From NCBI GenBank assembly GCA_900549025.1, contig URMZ01000017.1:1-34170 (forward strand): a stretch of 34,170 nt of DNA, given 5' to 3'. This stretch comes from an uncultured Collinsella sp. GTDB taxonomy: Bacteria > Actinomycetota > Coriobacteriia > Coriobacteriales > Coriobacteriaceae. Each line of letters starts with the position of its first letter. Positions within the stretch are counted from its first letter, which is position 1. Below, in pieces: positions 27,592 to 34,170 of this stretch. A program made the translations under genes and the position numbers. Under the pieces are notes generated by a model, which was not told where the DNA came from, searched no databases, and saw only the letters and a list, made by a program, of their open reading frames with translations.

Positions 27592-29424
27592 ATGGCTCGA
27601 CTGCACGTAATGGAACGCAGCCACGCTCAGGCCGTCATGGACGACCTGCACGATGCGCTTGGACGCCGTCTGGCGGTGAGCTCGCTCGCCCCGTGCCCCG
27701 TTGAGTTTACGGCGGCGCTCGTCAACCTGTGCTCCACCCAGAGCTGCGGCAAGTGCACGCCCTGCCGTGTGGGCCTGAGCGCGCTGAGCGACCTGCTTGC
27801 CGATGTGCTCGAAGGCCGCGCCGACGAGTCCACGCTCAATCTGATTGAGCGCACCGCCCGCACCATCTATCTTTCGAGCGACTGCGCTATCGGCTACGAG
27901 GCCGGCGCCATGGCACTCACGGCCATTCGCGGCTTCCGCGACGATTTTGAGCACCACATCCGCGAGCACTCCTGTGGCTTTGACCGCGAGGCCCGCGTCC
28001 CGTGCGTCTCGGGCTGCCCGGCGCACGTCGACATTCCCGGTTACATTTCGCTGGTCGAGGCCGGCCGCTATGCCGATGCCGTCAAGGTCATCCGCAAGAA
28101 CAACCCGCTGCCGCTCGTTTGCGGCCTGGTGTGCGAGCATCCCTGCGAGATGCACTGCCGTCGTGGCATGGTCGATGACCCCATGAACATTCTCGCCCTC
28201 AAGCGTTTTGCCGTTGAGCACAGCGACCTCAACGATTACAAGCCCAGCGTGGCCGACAACACCGGCAAGCGCATCGCCGTGATCGGCGGCGGCCCGGCCG
28301 GCCTTTCCTGCGCCTACTACCTGGCCGTGATGGGCCATAAGGTGACCATCTTTGAGCAGCGCCACCACCTGGGCGGCATGCTGCGCTATGGCATTCCCAG
28401 CTACCGTCTTCCGCGCGAGCGCCTGCAGGCCGAGATCGTCTGGATTTTGAGTGCCGGCATCGACGTGGAACTCGACCACTCCGTCAATGGCGAGGAACTT
28501 GCCCGCCTGCGCGACGAGTTCGATGCCGTCTACCTGGCCATTGGCGCCCACAGCGATAAGAAGCTCGGCCTTCCGGGCGAAGAGGCGCTCGGCGTGGAGT
28601 CGGCCGTCAAGATGCTGCGCGCCATCGGCGACGACGAGCTGCCCGACCTGAGCGGTCAGCGCGTGTGCGTCATCGGCGGCGGCAATGTGGCCATGGACGT
28701 GGCACGCTCTGCCGTGCGCTGCGGTGCCGAAAAGGTAAGCATCGTCTACCGCCGTCGCATCTGCGACATGACGGCCCAGGATGCCGAGATTGCCGGCGCT
28801 CAGGCCGAGGGCTGCGAGGTTCTGGAGCTCACCGCACCGCTCGCTATCGAGACGGGTGAGGAGGGTCGCGTGAGTGGCCTGCGCGTGCAGCCGCAGATTA
28901 TCGGCGAGCCCCGTCGTGGGCGTCCGGCCCCGCGTGCCGCCGCCACGCCCGAGCGCGTCATTCCCTGCGAGCGCGTGTTTGTGGCCATTGGCCAGGACAT
29001 CGATTCCAAGCCGTTTGAGGACATGGGCATCGCCTGCAAGTGGGGCTGCGTGGTCACCGATTCGGATGGCGCCGTGCCTAACTTCGATGGCCTCTTTAGC
29101 GGCGGCGACTGCCAGACCGGCCCCGCCACCGTCATCCGGGCCATCAACGCCGGCCGCGTTGCTTCGGCAAATATCGACCGCTACCTGGGCTTTGACCACA
29201 AGATCAAGCTCGACGTTGAACTGCCGACCGTGCAGTTTAAGGGCAAGCACGAGTGCGGCCGCTGCGAGCTGGGCGAGCGCGAGGCCGGAGAGCGCATCCA
29301 CGATTGGAATCTAGTCGAGCAGGGCCTCACCGAGGAGGAGGCACGCCAGGAGGCAAGCCGCTGCCTGCGTTGCGACCACTTTGGCTTTGGCGCGTTCCGC
29401 GGAGGGAGGAACCTGGAATGGTAG
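27592..29424 (+). CDS. NuoF-tail/GltD-like FAD oxidoreductase
   Basis: A 610-aa flavoprotein with a composite plan. Residues about 30-130 resemble the C-terminal Fe-S segment of NuoF (CGKCTPC at 52-58 and a distal Cys in SSDCAIG). The rest is GltD-like: N-terminal cluster cysteines (CVSGCP, CGLVCEHPCEMHC), GGGPAGLSCA for FAD, GGGNVAMDVA for NAD(P)H. An extra C-terminal pair, CGRC and CLRC, suggests another metal or Fe-S site. It should exchange electrons between NAD(P)H and the hydrogenase, whose gene overlaps it by 7 bp. ATG 27592 follows GAGAGGGG; a GTG at 27577 is less likely. The NuoF FMN-binding part is absent. Confidence 0.88.
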   Translation: MARLHVMERSHAQAVMDDLHDALGRRLAVSSLAPCPVEFTAALVNLCSTQSCGKCTPCRVGLSALSDLLADVLEGRADESTLNLIERTARTIYLSSDCAIGYEAGAMALTAIRGFRDDFEHHIREHSCGFDREARVPCVSGCPAHVDIPGYISLVEAGRYADAVKVIRKNNPLPLVCGLVCEHPCEMHCRRGMVDDPMNILALKRFAVEHSDLNDYKPSVADNTGKRIAVIGGGPAGLSCAYYLAVMGHKVTIFEQRHHLGGMLRYGIPSYRLPRERLQAEIVWILSAGIDVELDHSVNGEELARLRDEFDAVYLAIGAHSDKKLGLPGEEALGVESAVKMLRAIGDDELPDLSGQRVCVIGGGNVAMDVARSAVRCGAEKVSIVYRRRICDMTAQDAEIAGAQAEGCEVLELTAPLAIETGEEGRVSGLRVQPQIIGEPRRGRPAPRAAATPERVIPCERVFVAIGQDIDSKPFEDMGIACKWGCVVTDSDGAVPNFDGLFSGGDCQTGPATVIRAINAGRVASANIDRYLGFDHKIKLDVELPTVQFKGKHECGRCELGEREAGERIHDWNLVEQGLTEEEARQEASRCLRCDHFGFGAFRGGRNLEW

Positions 29425-32291
29425 AGCCCAACAACCCCATTGTCAGCGACAACACCGAAAGCGGAGCACTCAACATGGTCAAGCTCACTATCGATAATTG
29501 CGAGGTCGTGGTGCCCGAGCACACCACGATCCTGGACGCGGCCAAGTCCGTCGGCATCCAGATTCCCACCCTGTGCTACCTGCGCGATTTAAACGAGATC
29601 GGCGGTTGCCGCGTGTGCGTGGTCGAGGTTGAGGGCTGCGACCAGCTGGTTGCCGCCTGCAACAACTACGTGCTCGACGGCATGGTGGTCCACACCAACA
29701 GCCCCAAGGCCCGTGAGGCGCGTCGCACCAACGTGCAACTACTGCTGTCCCAGCACGACTCGCGCTGTACGAGCTGCGTGCGCAGTGGTAACTGCAACCT
29801 GCAGACCATCGCCAACGACCTGGGCATCTTCTATCTGCCGTACGAGCAGCACCTGGCGCGCGAGGGCTGGGACTTCGATTTTCCCATCATCCGCGATAAC
29901 GACAAGTGCATTAAATGCATGCGCTGCATCAAGGTGTGCGAGAGCGTACAGGGCCTAGGGATTTGGGACCTGACCAACCGCGCCACGCATACCGCCGTGG
30001 GCACCCGCGGGCGCGTGCCGATCGGCAAGACCGATTGCGTCGCGTGCGGCCAGTGCATCACGCATTGCCCGACGGGCGCGCTGCGCGAGCGCGACGACAC
30101 CGAGACCGTGTTTGACGCGCTCGCTAATCCCGACAAGATCGTGCTGGTGCAGATCGCGCCGGCCGTGCGTAGTGCTTGGGGCGAGGAGCTCGGCATTCCG
30201 CGCGAGGAGGCAACCGTCGAGCGTCTGGCTTGCGCGCTGCGCCGCGTGGGCTTTGAGTACGTGTTCGATACCGATTTCTCGGCCGACCTCACCATTATGG
30301 AGGAGGGCTCCGAGCTGCTCGAGCGCCTGGGCGCCGCCGCTAAGGGTGAGGGCGACAGCCGCGGCTGGCCCATGTTTACGAGCTGCTGCCCGGGCTGGGT
30401 GCGCTTTGTGAAGGCACGTTACCCCGAGTTTGTCGACAGCCTGTCCACGTCAAAGTCGCCGCAGCAGATGTTCGGCGCTATCGCCAAGACCTACTACGCC
30501 AAGGTGCTGGGCGTGGAGCCCGAGCGTCTGTTCGTGGTGTCCGTTATGCCGTGCACGGCCAAGAAGGCCGAGTGTGCGCTGCCGAGCATGATGGGCGAGG
30601 GCGGCGCGCCCGACGTGGACGTTGCGCTGACGGTGCGCGAGATGGTGCGTATGATCCGCGCGAGCCACGTGAGCGTTGACACGCTGGTCGAGGAGCCGCT
30701 CGATACGCCGCTGGGCTTTGGCACGGGCGCGGGCGTGATTTTTGGCGCCACGGGCGGCGTGATGGAGGCTGCCGTGCGCTCGACATATTACCTGGTGACG
30801 GGCAAGAACCCCGACGCCGACTTCTTTACCGATGTGCGCGGACTTGACGGCTGGAAGGAAGCCGTCGCCGATATCGATGGCACCAAGGTGCGCGTCGCCG
30901 TGGCGCACGGGCTGGGCAACGCCGCCCGCCTGCTCGACGCGATTCGCGACGGCCGTGTGAGCTATGACTTCGTCGAGGTCATGGCATGCCCGGGCGGCTG
31001 CGTCGGTGGCGGCGGTCAGCCCATCCACGACGGCTGCGAGCTGGCGGCCGAGCGCGGCCAGGTGCTGTGGGGCCTGGATGCCGCTGCGGACATTCGCTTC
31101 TCGCACGAGAACCCCGATGTTCAGGCGTGCTACCGCGAGTTCTTGGGCGAGCCGCTCTCGCCGCTGGCCGAGGAGCTACTGCATACCGACCATCATGCCT
31201 GGTCGATGCCCCACGAGGGGGGCGTGCTAACGATGCGCGCGTTTGATGTTGAGCTGTCGCGCCGGGGGTTTGCCTCGGCGCTTGCCGCAGGCGCGTTGTC
31301 GCTTGCGCTGGTTGGCTGTGGTGGCGGAGCTGCGGGGGCGGGGTCTGCTGCGGGCTCGGCTGCTGGGTCTGCCGCTGACGGTGCCGCTGCCGGGCCGGTT
31401 GAGGTACACGTCGCCTCGCTCAAGGGTCCGACGTCGATCGGTCTGGTGCAGTTTATGGACCAGGCGGCCGACGGTGCCACGGACAACGAGCTCGACTTTG
31501 CGATCAGCGCCGCAGCCGACGAGATCGTGCCCAAGGTGATTCAGGGCGATGTCGATATCGCCCTGGTGCCCGCCAACGTGGCGAGCGTGCTCTACAACAA
31601 GACCGAGGGCGCGGTGCAGGTCATCGACATCAACACGCTCGGCGTGCTGAACGTGGTGACGGGTAACGCGGACGTTGCCTCGTTTGGCGATCTGGCGGGC
31701 CATACCGTCTACATGACGGGCAAGGGCGCCACGCCGGAGTACGTCATGAACTACTTGCTGGAGCGCGCGGGCCTGACCGGCCAGGTGGCGCTTGAGTTTA
31801 AGAGCGAGCCCACCGAGGTGCTGTCGGCGTTGCTTGTCGACCCGTCCGCCGTGGGCGTGCTGCCGGAGCCGTTCAAGACCGCTGCCATCGCCAAGAGCGA
31901 AGGCAAGCTGTCGGCGCCGGTGAGCCTGACCGATGTGTGGGATGAGCTAGCGGGTGACACGGGTTCGCGCCTGCTGACGGGCGTGACCGTGGTGCGCCGT
32001 GCCTTTGCCGAGGAGCATCCCGAGGCCGTGGCGGAATTCCTGAGCTGCCATGCGGCGAGCGTTGAGGCCGTGAACGCGGCGCCGGCAGACTGGGCTCAGG
32101 CCGTGGTCGATGCGGGCATCGTCGATAACGCCGCGATTGCCGAAAAGGCGATTCCCGGGTGCATGCTCGTGTGCCAGACGGGGAAGGATATGAAGGCGGC
32201 GCTCGACGGGTATCTGCAGGTGCTGGCTGATGCGGACGCGAGCGCCGTGGGCGGCAAGCTCCCGGCTGATGATTTCTATTACATGGAGTAG
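29418..32291 (+). CDS. [FeFe] hydrogenase, read through into an ABC substrate-binding lipoprotein
   Basis: An open frame of 957 codons. Residues 1-605 are a complete cytosolic [FeFe] hydrogenase: a 2Fe-2S domain (CYLRDLNEIGGCRVC), a His-ligated cluster (HDSRCTSCVRSGNC), two 4Fe-4S motifs (CIKCMRCIKVC, CVACGQCITHC), then the H-cluster motifs TSCCPGW (about 320), MPCTAKKAE (about 376) and MACPGGCVGGGGQP (about 522). From residue 606 a lipoprotein begins with no stop between. Deleting one G from the six at 31217-31222 would end the hydrogenase at TAA 31228-31230, 2 bp before the lipoprotein ATG. I therefore think the two are separate proteins, with the fusion from an indel, slippage or sequencing error. 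The start follows GGAGGGAGG. Partner and layout fit HydDB group A2. Confidence 0.85.
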   Translation: MVEPNNPIVSDNTESGALNMVKLTIDNCEVVVPEHTTILDAAKSVGIQIPTLCYLRDLNEIGGCRVCVVEVEGCDQLVAACNNYVLDGMVVHTNSPKAREARRTNVQLLLSQHDSRCTSCVRSGNCNLQTIANDLGIFYLPYEQHLAREGWDFDFPIIRDNDKCIKCMRCIKVCESVQGLGIWDLTNRATHTAVGTRGRVPIGKTDCVACGQCITHCPTGALRERDDTETVFDALANPDKIVLVQIAPAVRSAWGEELGIPREEATVERLACALRRVGFEYVFDTDFSADLTIMEEGSELLERLGAAAKGEGDSRGWPMFTSCCPGWVRFVKARYPEFVDSLSTSKSPQQMFGAIAKTYYAKVLGVEPERLFVVSVMPCTAKKAECALPSMMGEGGAPDVDVALTVREMVRMIRASHVSVDTLVEEPLDTPLGFGTGAGVIFGATGGVMEAAVRSTYYLVTGKNPDADFFTDVRGLDGWKEAVADIDGTKVRVAVAHGLGNAARLLDAIRDGRVSYDFVEVMACPGGCVGGGGQPIHDGCELAAERGQVLWGLDAAADIRFSHENPDVQACYREFLGEPLSPLAEELLHTDHHAWSMPHEGGVLTMRAFDVELSRRGFASALAAGALSLALVGCGGGAAGAGSAAGSAAGSAADGAAAGPVEVHVASLKGPTSIGLVQFMDQAADGATDNELDFAISAAADEIVPKVIQGDVDIALVPANVASVLYNKTEGAVQVIDINTLGVLNVVTGNADVASFGDLAGHTVYMTGKGATPEYVMNYLLERAGLTGQVALEFKSEPTEVLSALLVDPSAVGVLPEPFKTAAIAKSEGKLSAPVSLTDVWDELAGDTGSRLLTGVTVVRRAFAEEHPEAVAEFLSCHAASVEAVNAAPADWAQAVVDAGIVDNAAIAEKAIPGCMLVCQTGKDMKAALDGYLQVLADADASAVGGKLPADDFYYME
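31233..32291 (+). CDS. ABC transporter substrate-binding lipoprotein (internal start)
   Basis: A 352-aa module if translated from ATG 31233, which has GAGGGGGG 10 bp before it. It starts with a twin-arginine-like SRRGFA, a hydrophobic stretch and the lipobox LVGC, then a Gly/Ala/Ser linker and a periplasmic-binding fold of the NMT1/THI5, SsuA/TauA type (about 55-352). Such proteins deliver sulfonates, pyrimidine precursors or similar small molecules. The signal peptide makes no sense inside a cytosolic hydrogenase, which argues for separate translation. The fused permease-ATPase follows 3 bp downstream. The substrate is unknown. Confidence 0.75.
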   Translation: MRAFDVELSRRGFASALAAGALSLALVGCGGGAAGAGSAAGSAAGSAADGAAAGPVEVHVASLKGPTSIGLVQFMDQAADGATDNELDFAISAAADEIVPKVIQGDVDIALVPANVASVLYNKTEGAVQVIDINTLGVLNVVTGNADVASFGDLAGHTVYMTGKGATPEYVMNYLLERAGLTGQVALEFKSEPTEVLSALLVDPSAVGVLPEPFKTAAIAKSEGKLSAPVSLTDVWDELAGDTGSRLLTGVTVVRRAFAEEHPEAVAEFLSCHAASVEAVNAAPADWAQAVVDAGIVDNAAIAEKAIPGCMLVCQTGKDMKAALDGYLQVLADADASAVGGKLPADDFYYME

Positions 32292-32294
32292 CCC

Positions 32295-33671
32295 GTGCGT
32301 GCGTTTGCTCGACAAATGACAGAGCGTATGAAGGCGGTGGCGGCAGCAGGTGCCGTCGCCGCCTTTTGGCTTGCCGTGTGGGCGCTGGCGGCGGCGCTGG
32401 TGGCGCAGCCGTTGATCTTGCCGGGGCCGGGTGCTGTTGCCTTGGCGCTGCTACGCCTGGTGTGCGATGGCGGTACCTGGGCGATTTTGGCGGGCTCGGG
32501 CGCGCGGATACTGGGCGGGCTGGCGCTTGCCGCGGTGTGTGGTGGCGTGCTTGCCGGGATTTCGTCACGTTCGCGGGCGTTTGCGCACCTGGTTGCTCCG
32601 GCGCTTTCGTTTGTAAAGGCAACACCGGTCGCCTGCGTGGTGGTCCTGCTGCTTATTTGGTTGGGGTCGGCACGCGTGAGCATTGCGGCGGTCTTTTTGA
32701 TGGCGCTGCCGGGCGTGTATTTTTCGCTGGCCGAGGGCTTGACGCAAGCGGATAAGCCGCTGGAGCAGATGCTCCGTCTGCATGGCGTGCGGGGCTGGCG
32801 CCTGTTTTGTGCCCACACCTGGCGCGAAGTCCTGCCGTTTGTGCTTTCGTGCGCCCGCGCTGTGATCGGCATGAGCTGGAAGGCCGGCGTGGCGGCGGAG
32901 CTGATCGGCATGGCGGTGGGCACCGTGGGCGAGCGCATCTATCAGGCGAAGCTGCTCATCGAGACGGCTGACCTGCTGGCGTGGACCGTGCTGGTCGTTG
33001 TCGCCTCGTGGGCGTGTGAGCGCGTGCTGGTGTGGCTGCTGCGGGTTTCGGGACCCGTGGCGTGGCGCGCGGCCGTGCGGGCGCATGGGCATGGACTGCG
33101 CGGGCGTGCGGGGGCCGCAAGCGATGGCACTGCAGCGGAGCTTGCGCTTGCCGTGGGCGATCGCGCGCCCTGGGCGCCGGCGCTGGACGGTCTGGTGCTC
33201 AATGTGCCCGCGGGTGGGCGTATCTGTGTGATGGGTGCTTCGGGCATGGGCAAGTCGACGCTGCTTGCCCTGGCAGTGGGGGAGTGCGCGCCGTGCTCGA
33301 TGGTGTTTCAGGATGCACGCTTGGTCGAGTCCGCCTCGGCGCTGGATAACGTGCTGGTGTGCGCCGATGCGCATGTGGATGCTTCGAGCGCCGCGGCCTT
33401 GCTGCGCCTGCTGGTGCCGGGAATCGATGTGCATGCTCGCGTGGCCGAGCTTTCGGGCGGGCAGCGCCGTCGCGTCGAGATTGCTCGAGCCCTGCTGTGC
33501 CCGGGCGGCGTGGTGATTCTTGACGAGCCCTTTACCGGCCTGGATGCCGCCGCGCGCGATGCGACGACCAAGGTCGTGCTCGACCTGCTCGACGGCCGCA
33601 CGCTCTTGCTTGCCACGCACGACGCCGCCGACGCTCAGGCCCTCGATATCTCGGACATCATCACGCTCTAA
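32295..33671 (+). CDS. Fused ABC permease and ATPase
   Basis: A 458-aa protein that joins two normally separate ABC subunits. Residues about 1-260 are an SsuC/TauC-type permease with about six helices and the EAA-like loop (LEQMLRLHGVRGWRLF). Residues about 285-458 are an ATPase with Walker A GASGMGKST (about 312), Q-loop VFQDARL, signature LSGGQRRRVE (about 386), Walker B VVILDEP and switch His in LLATHD. The ATPase is short, about 175 residues: only about 15 lie between Walker A and the Q-loop, so the usual beta subdomain is mostly missing. The start is GTG 32295, 3 bp after the lipoprotein stop. It pairs with that lipoprotein as an importer. Confidence 0.88.
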   Translation: MRAFARQMTERMKAVAAAGAVAAFWLAVWALAAALVAQPLILPGPGAVALALLRLVCDGGTWAILAGSGARILGGLALAAVCGGVLAGISSRSRAFAHLVAPALSFVKATPVACVVVLLLIWLGSARVSIAAVFLMALPGVYFSLAEGLTQADKPLEQMLRLHGVRGWRLFCAHTWREVLPFVLSCARAVIGMSWKAGVAAELIGMAVGTVGERIYQAKLLIETADLLAWTVLVVVASWACERVLVWLLRVSGPVAWRAAVRAHGHGLRGRAGAASDGTAAELALAVGDRAPWAPALDGLVLNVPAGGRICVMGASGMGKSTLLALAVGECAPCSMVFQDARLVESASALDNVLVCADAHVDASSAAALLRLLVPGIDVHARVAELSGGQRRRVEIARALLCPGGVVILDEPFTGLDAAARDATTKVVLDLLDGRTLLLATHDAADAQALDISDIITL

Positions 33672-33729
33672 AAACTAACTCAGCAACAAAATGATTCGTT
33701 TTCCTCCGTCCCCATGGGGTCTGGTGTGG

Positions 33730-33772
33730 TATTCTATCTGCGGGGTAATACTTAGGATTACCAGGTAATACC
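33730..33772 (+). promoter_or_regulatory. Antitoxin promoter with repeated operator
   Basis: A -10-like TATTCT (33730-33735) is followed by GGTAAT-n7-ATTACC (33744-33762), a perfect 6-bp dyad, and then a third GGTAATACC (33764-33772). Ribbon-helix-helix antitoxins commonly repress their own promoters through such repeats. Confidence 0.45.
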
Positions 33773-33886
33773 AACGCCGCAGAAACAAACTCCAGATGCG
33801 GGTCAATCGGGTTGCCTTCACAGCCCGTCGCCCAGCCGCGTGGCCCGCATCTATCCGCACCACCGTCGTTTCAAAAAGGAAGCGCC

Positions 33887-34108
33887 ATGGCAGAACACAT
33901 GACCCCCGTAGTCGCGAAGGTCTTGCCCGAGGAGAAGGCAGCCTTCGCGGCGGCAACCCAGCTCGTGGGCACCACGCCGTCCAACGCCATCCGCATGTTT
34001 ATCGCCGCGTTCAATCGCTGCGGCACCTTTCCGTTTGACATCTCGCCCAACGGGGCCTTTGGCAAAGAGTGTCCCCAACAGCTAGTCGTTGAAGAACGTC
34101 CCCAATGA
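33887..34108 (+). CDS. RelB/DinJ-family antitoxin-like protein, short
   Basis: A 73-aa protein. Residues about 6-45 form a ribbon-helix-helix DNA-binding fold (VVAKVLPEEKAAF, TTPSNAIRMFI), followed by the family's PFDISPN motif. ATG 33887 has AAAAGGA before it. DinJ proteins are usually 85-100 aa; here the last 15 residues and the stop codon are encoded by the family 3 repeat (from 34062), so the normal toxin-binding C-terminus is probably lost. A cognate toxin, if any, would lie beyond the window. A dyad-rich region upstream suggests autoregulation. A 41-nt-spaced GATGCGGG/CCCGCATC repeat lies in the leader (33795-33851). Confidence 0.78.
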   Translation: MAEHMTPVVAKVLPEEKAAFAAATQLVGTTPSNAIRMFIAAFNRCGTFPFDISPNGAFGKECPQQLVVEERPQ

Positions 34109-34120
34109 CTAGTCGTTGGG
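34062..34120. repeat. Family 3 repeat, copy 2
   Basis: GTCCCCAA occurs at 34071 and 34098, 27 bp apart, each followed by a CTAGTCGTT segment. The last 20 bases (34101-34120) form a 10-bp palindrome with one T-G pair. The left end is identical over 18 nt to the reverse complement of 8143-8160. This copy supplies the antitoxin stop codon. Confidence 0.75.
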
Positions 34121-34170
34121 TGTTCCTATAGTTTTGTCAACCGTCGGGGCTACTCCCGGTAGGGCACCCG

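Overview
The window is GC-rich and gene-dense. It looks like the chromosome of an anaerobic gut actinobacterium of the Coriobacteriia, most like Collinsella. That assignment is inference from gene mix and style: an [FeFe] hydrogenase next to a GltD-like flavoprotein, an EFR1-type ferredoxin, PTS sugar uptake with a family-4 glycosidase, a CsoR copper system, and a kinase plus FHA pair. I see no rRNA, tRNA, CRISPR array, transposase or prophage gene.

Layout. 1-1.4 kb: Nramp metal transporter (minus strand). 1.9-8.1 kb: gltB-gltD glutamate synthase. 8.4-10.8 kb: an unrecognised 235-aa protein and an amidohydrolase. 10.9-14.6 kb (minus strand): copA-copZ-csoR copper efflux, then a membrane zinc-ribbon protein. 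15.0-18.2 kb (minus strand): an FHA protein, then a transmembrane Ser/Thr kinase with a DUF6273-like outer domain. 18.8-21.1 kb: DEAD-box helicase with a long RGG-like tail. 21.7-22.5 kb: EFR1-type ferredoxin flanked by two direct copies of a hairpin repeat. 22.7-27.4 kb: an alpha-glucoside PTS operon (EIIA, BglG/LicT antiterminator, EIIBC, 6-phospho-alpha-glucosidase) behind an antiterminator/terminator leader. 27.6-33.7 kb: a NuoF/GltD-like flavoprotein, an [FeFe] hydrogenase read in one frame with an ABC substrate-binding lipoprotein, and a fused ABC permease-ATPase. 33.9-34.1 kb: a short RelB/DinJ-type antitoxin ending inside a repeat.

Most gene gaps hold long imperfect palindromes. Family 1 is a 57-bp hairpin (16-bp arms, 25-nt interior) found once or in 80-bp-period arrays, with compensating changes between its arms. 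Family 2 has the same 16+25+16 plan but a different sequence and a nearly fixed interior. Family 3 carries GTCCCCAA and CTAG arms. Two other long inverted repeats occur once each. No protein acting on them is visible here.

The two most unusual points are the hairpin families and the hydrogenase/transporter operon. In the latter, a run of six Gs decides whether the hydrogenase ends at a TAA just before the lipoprotein start or continues into it. gltBD and the hydrogenase operon may be linked in metabolism: HydDB describes a glutamate-synthase-linked [FeFe] class (group A2) with this kind of partner. That link is inference.
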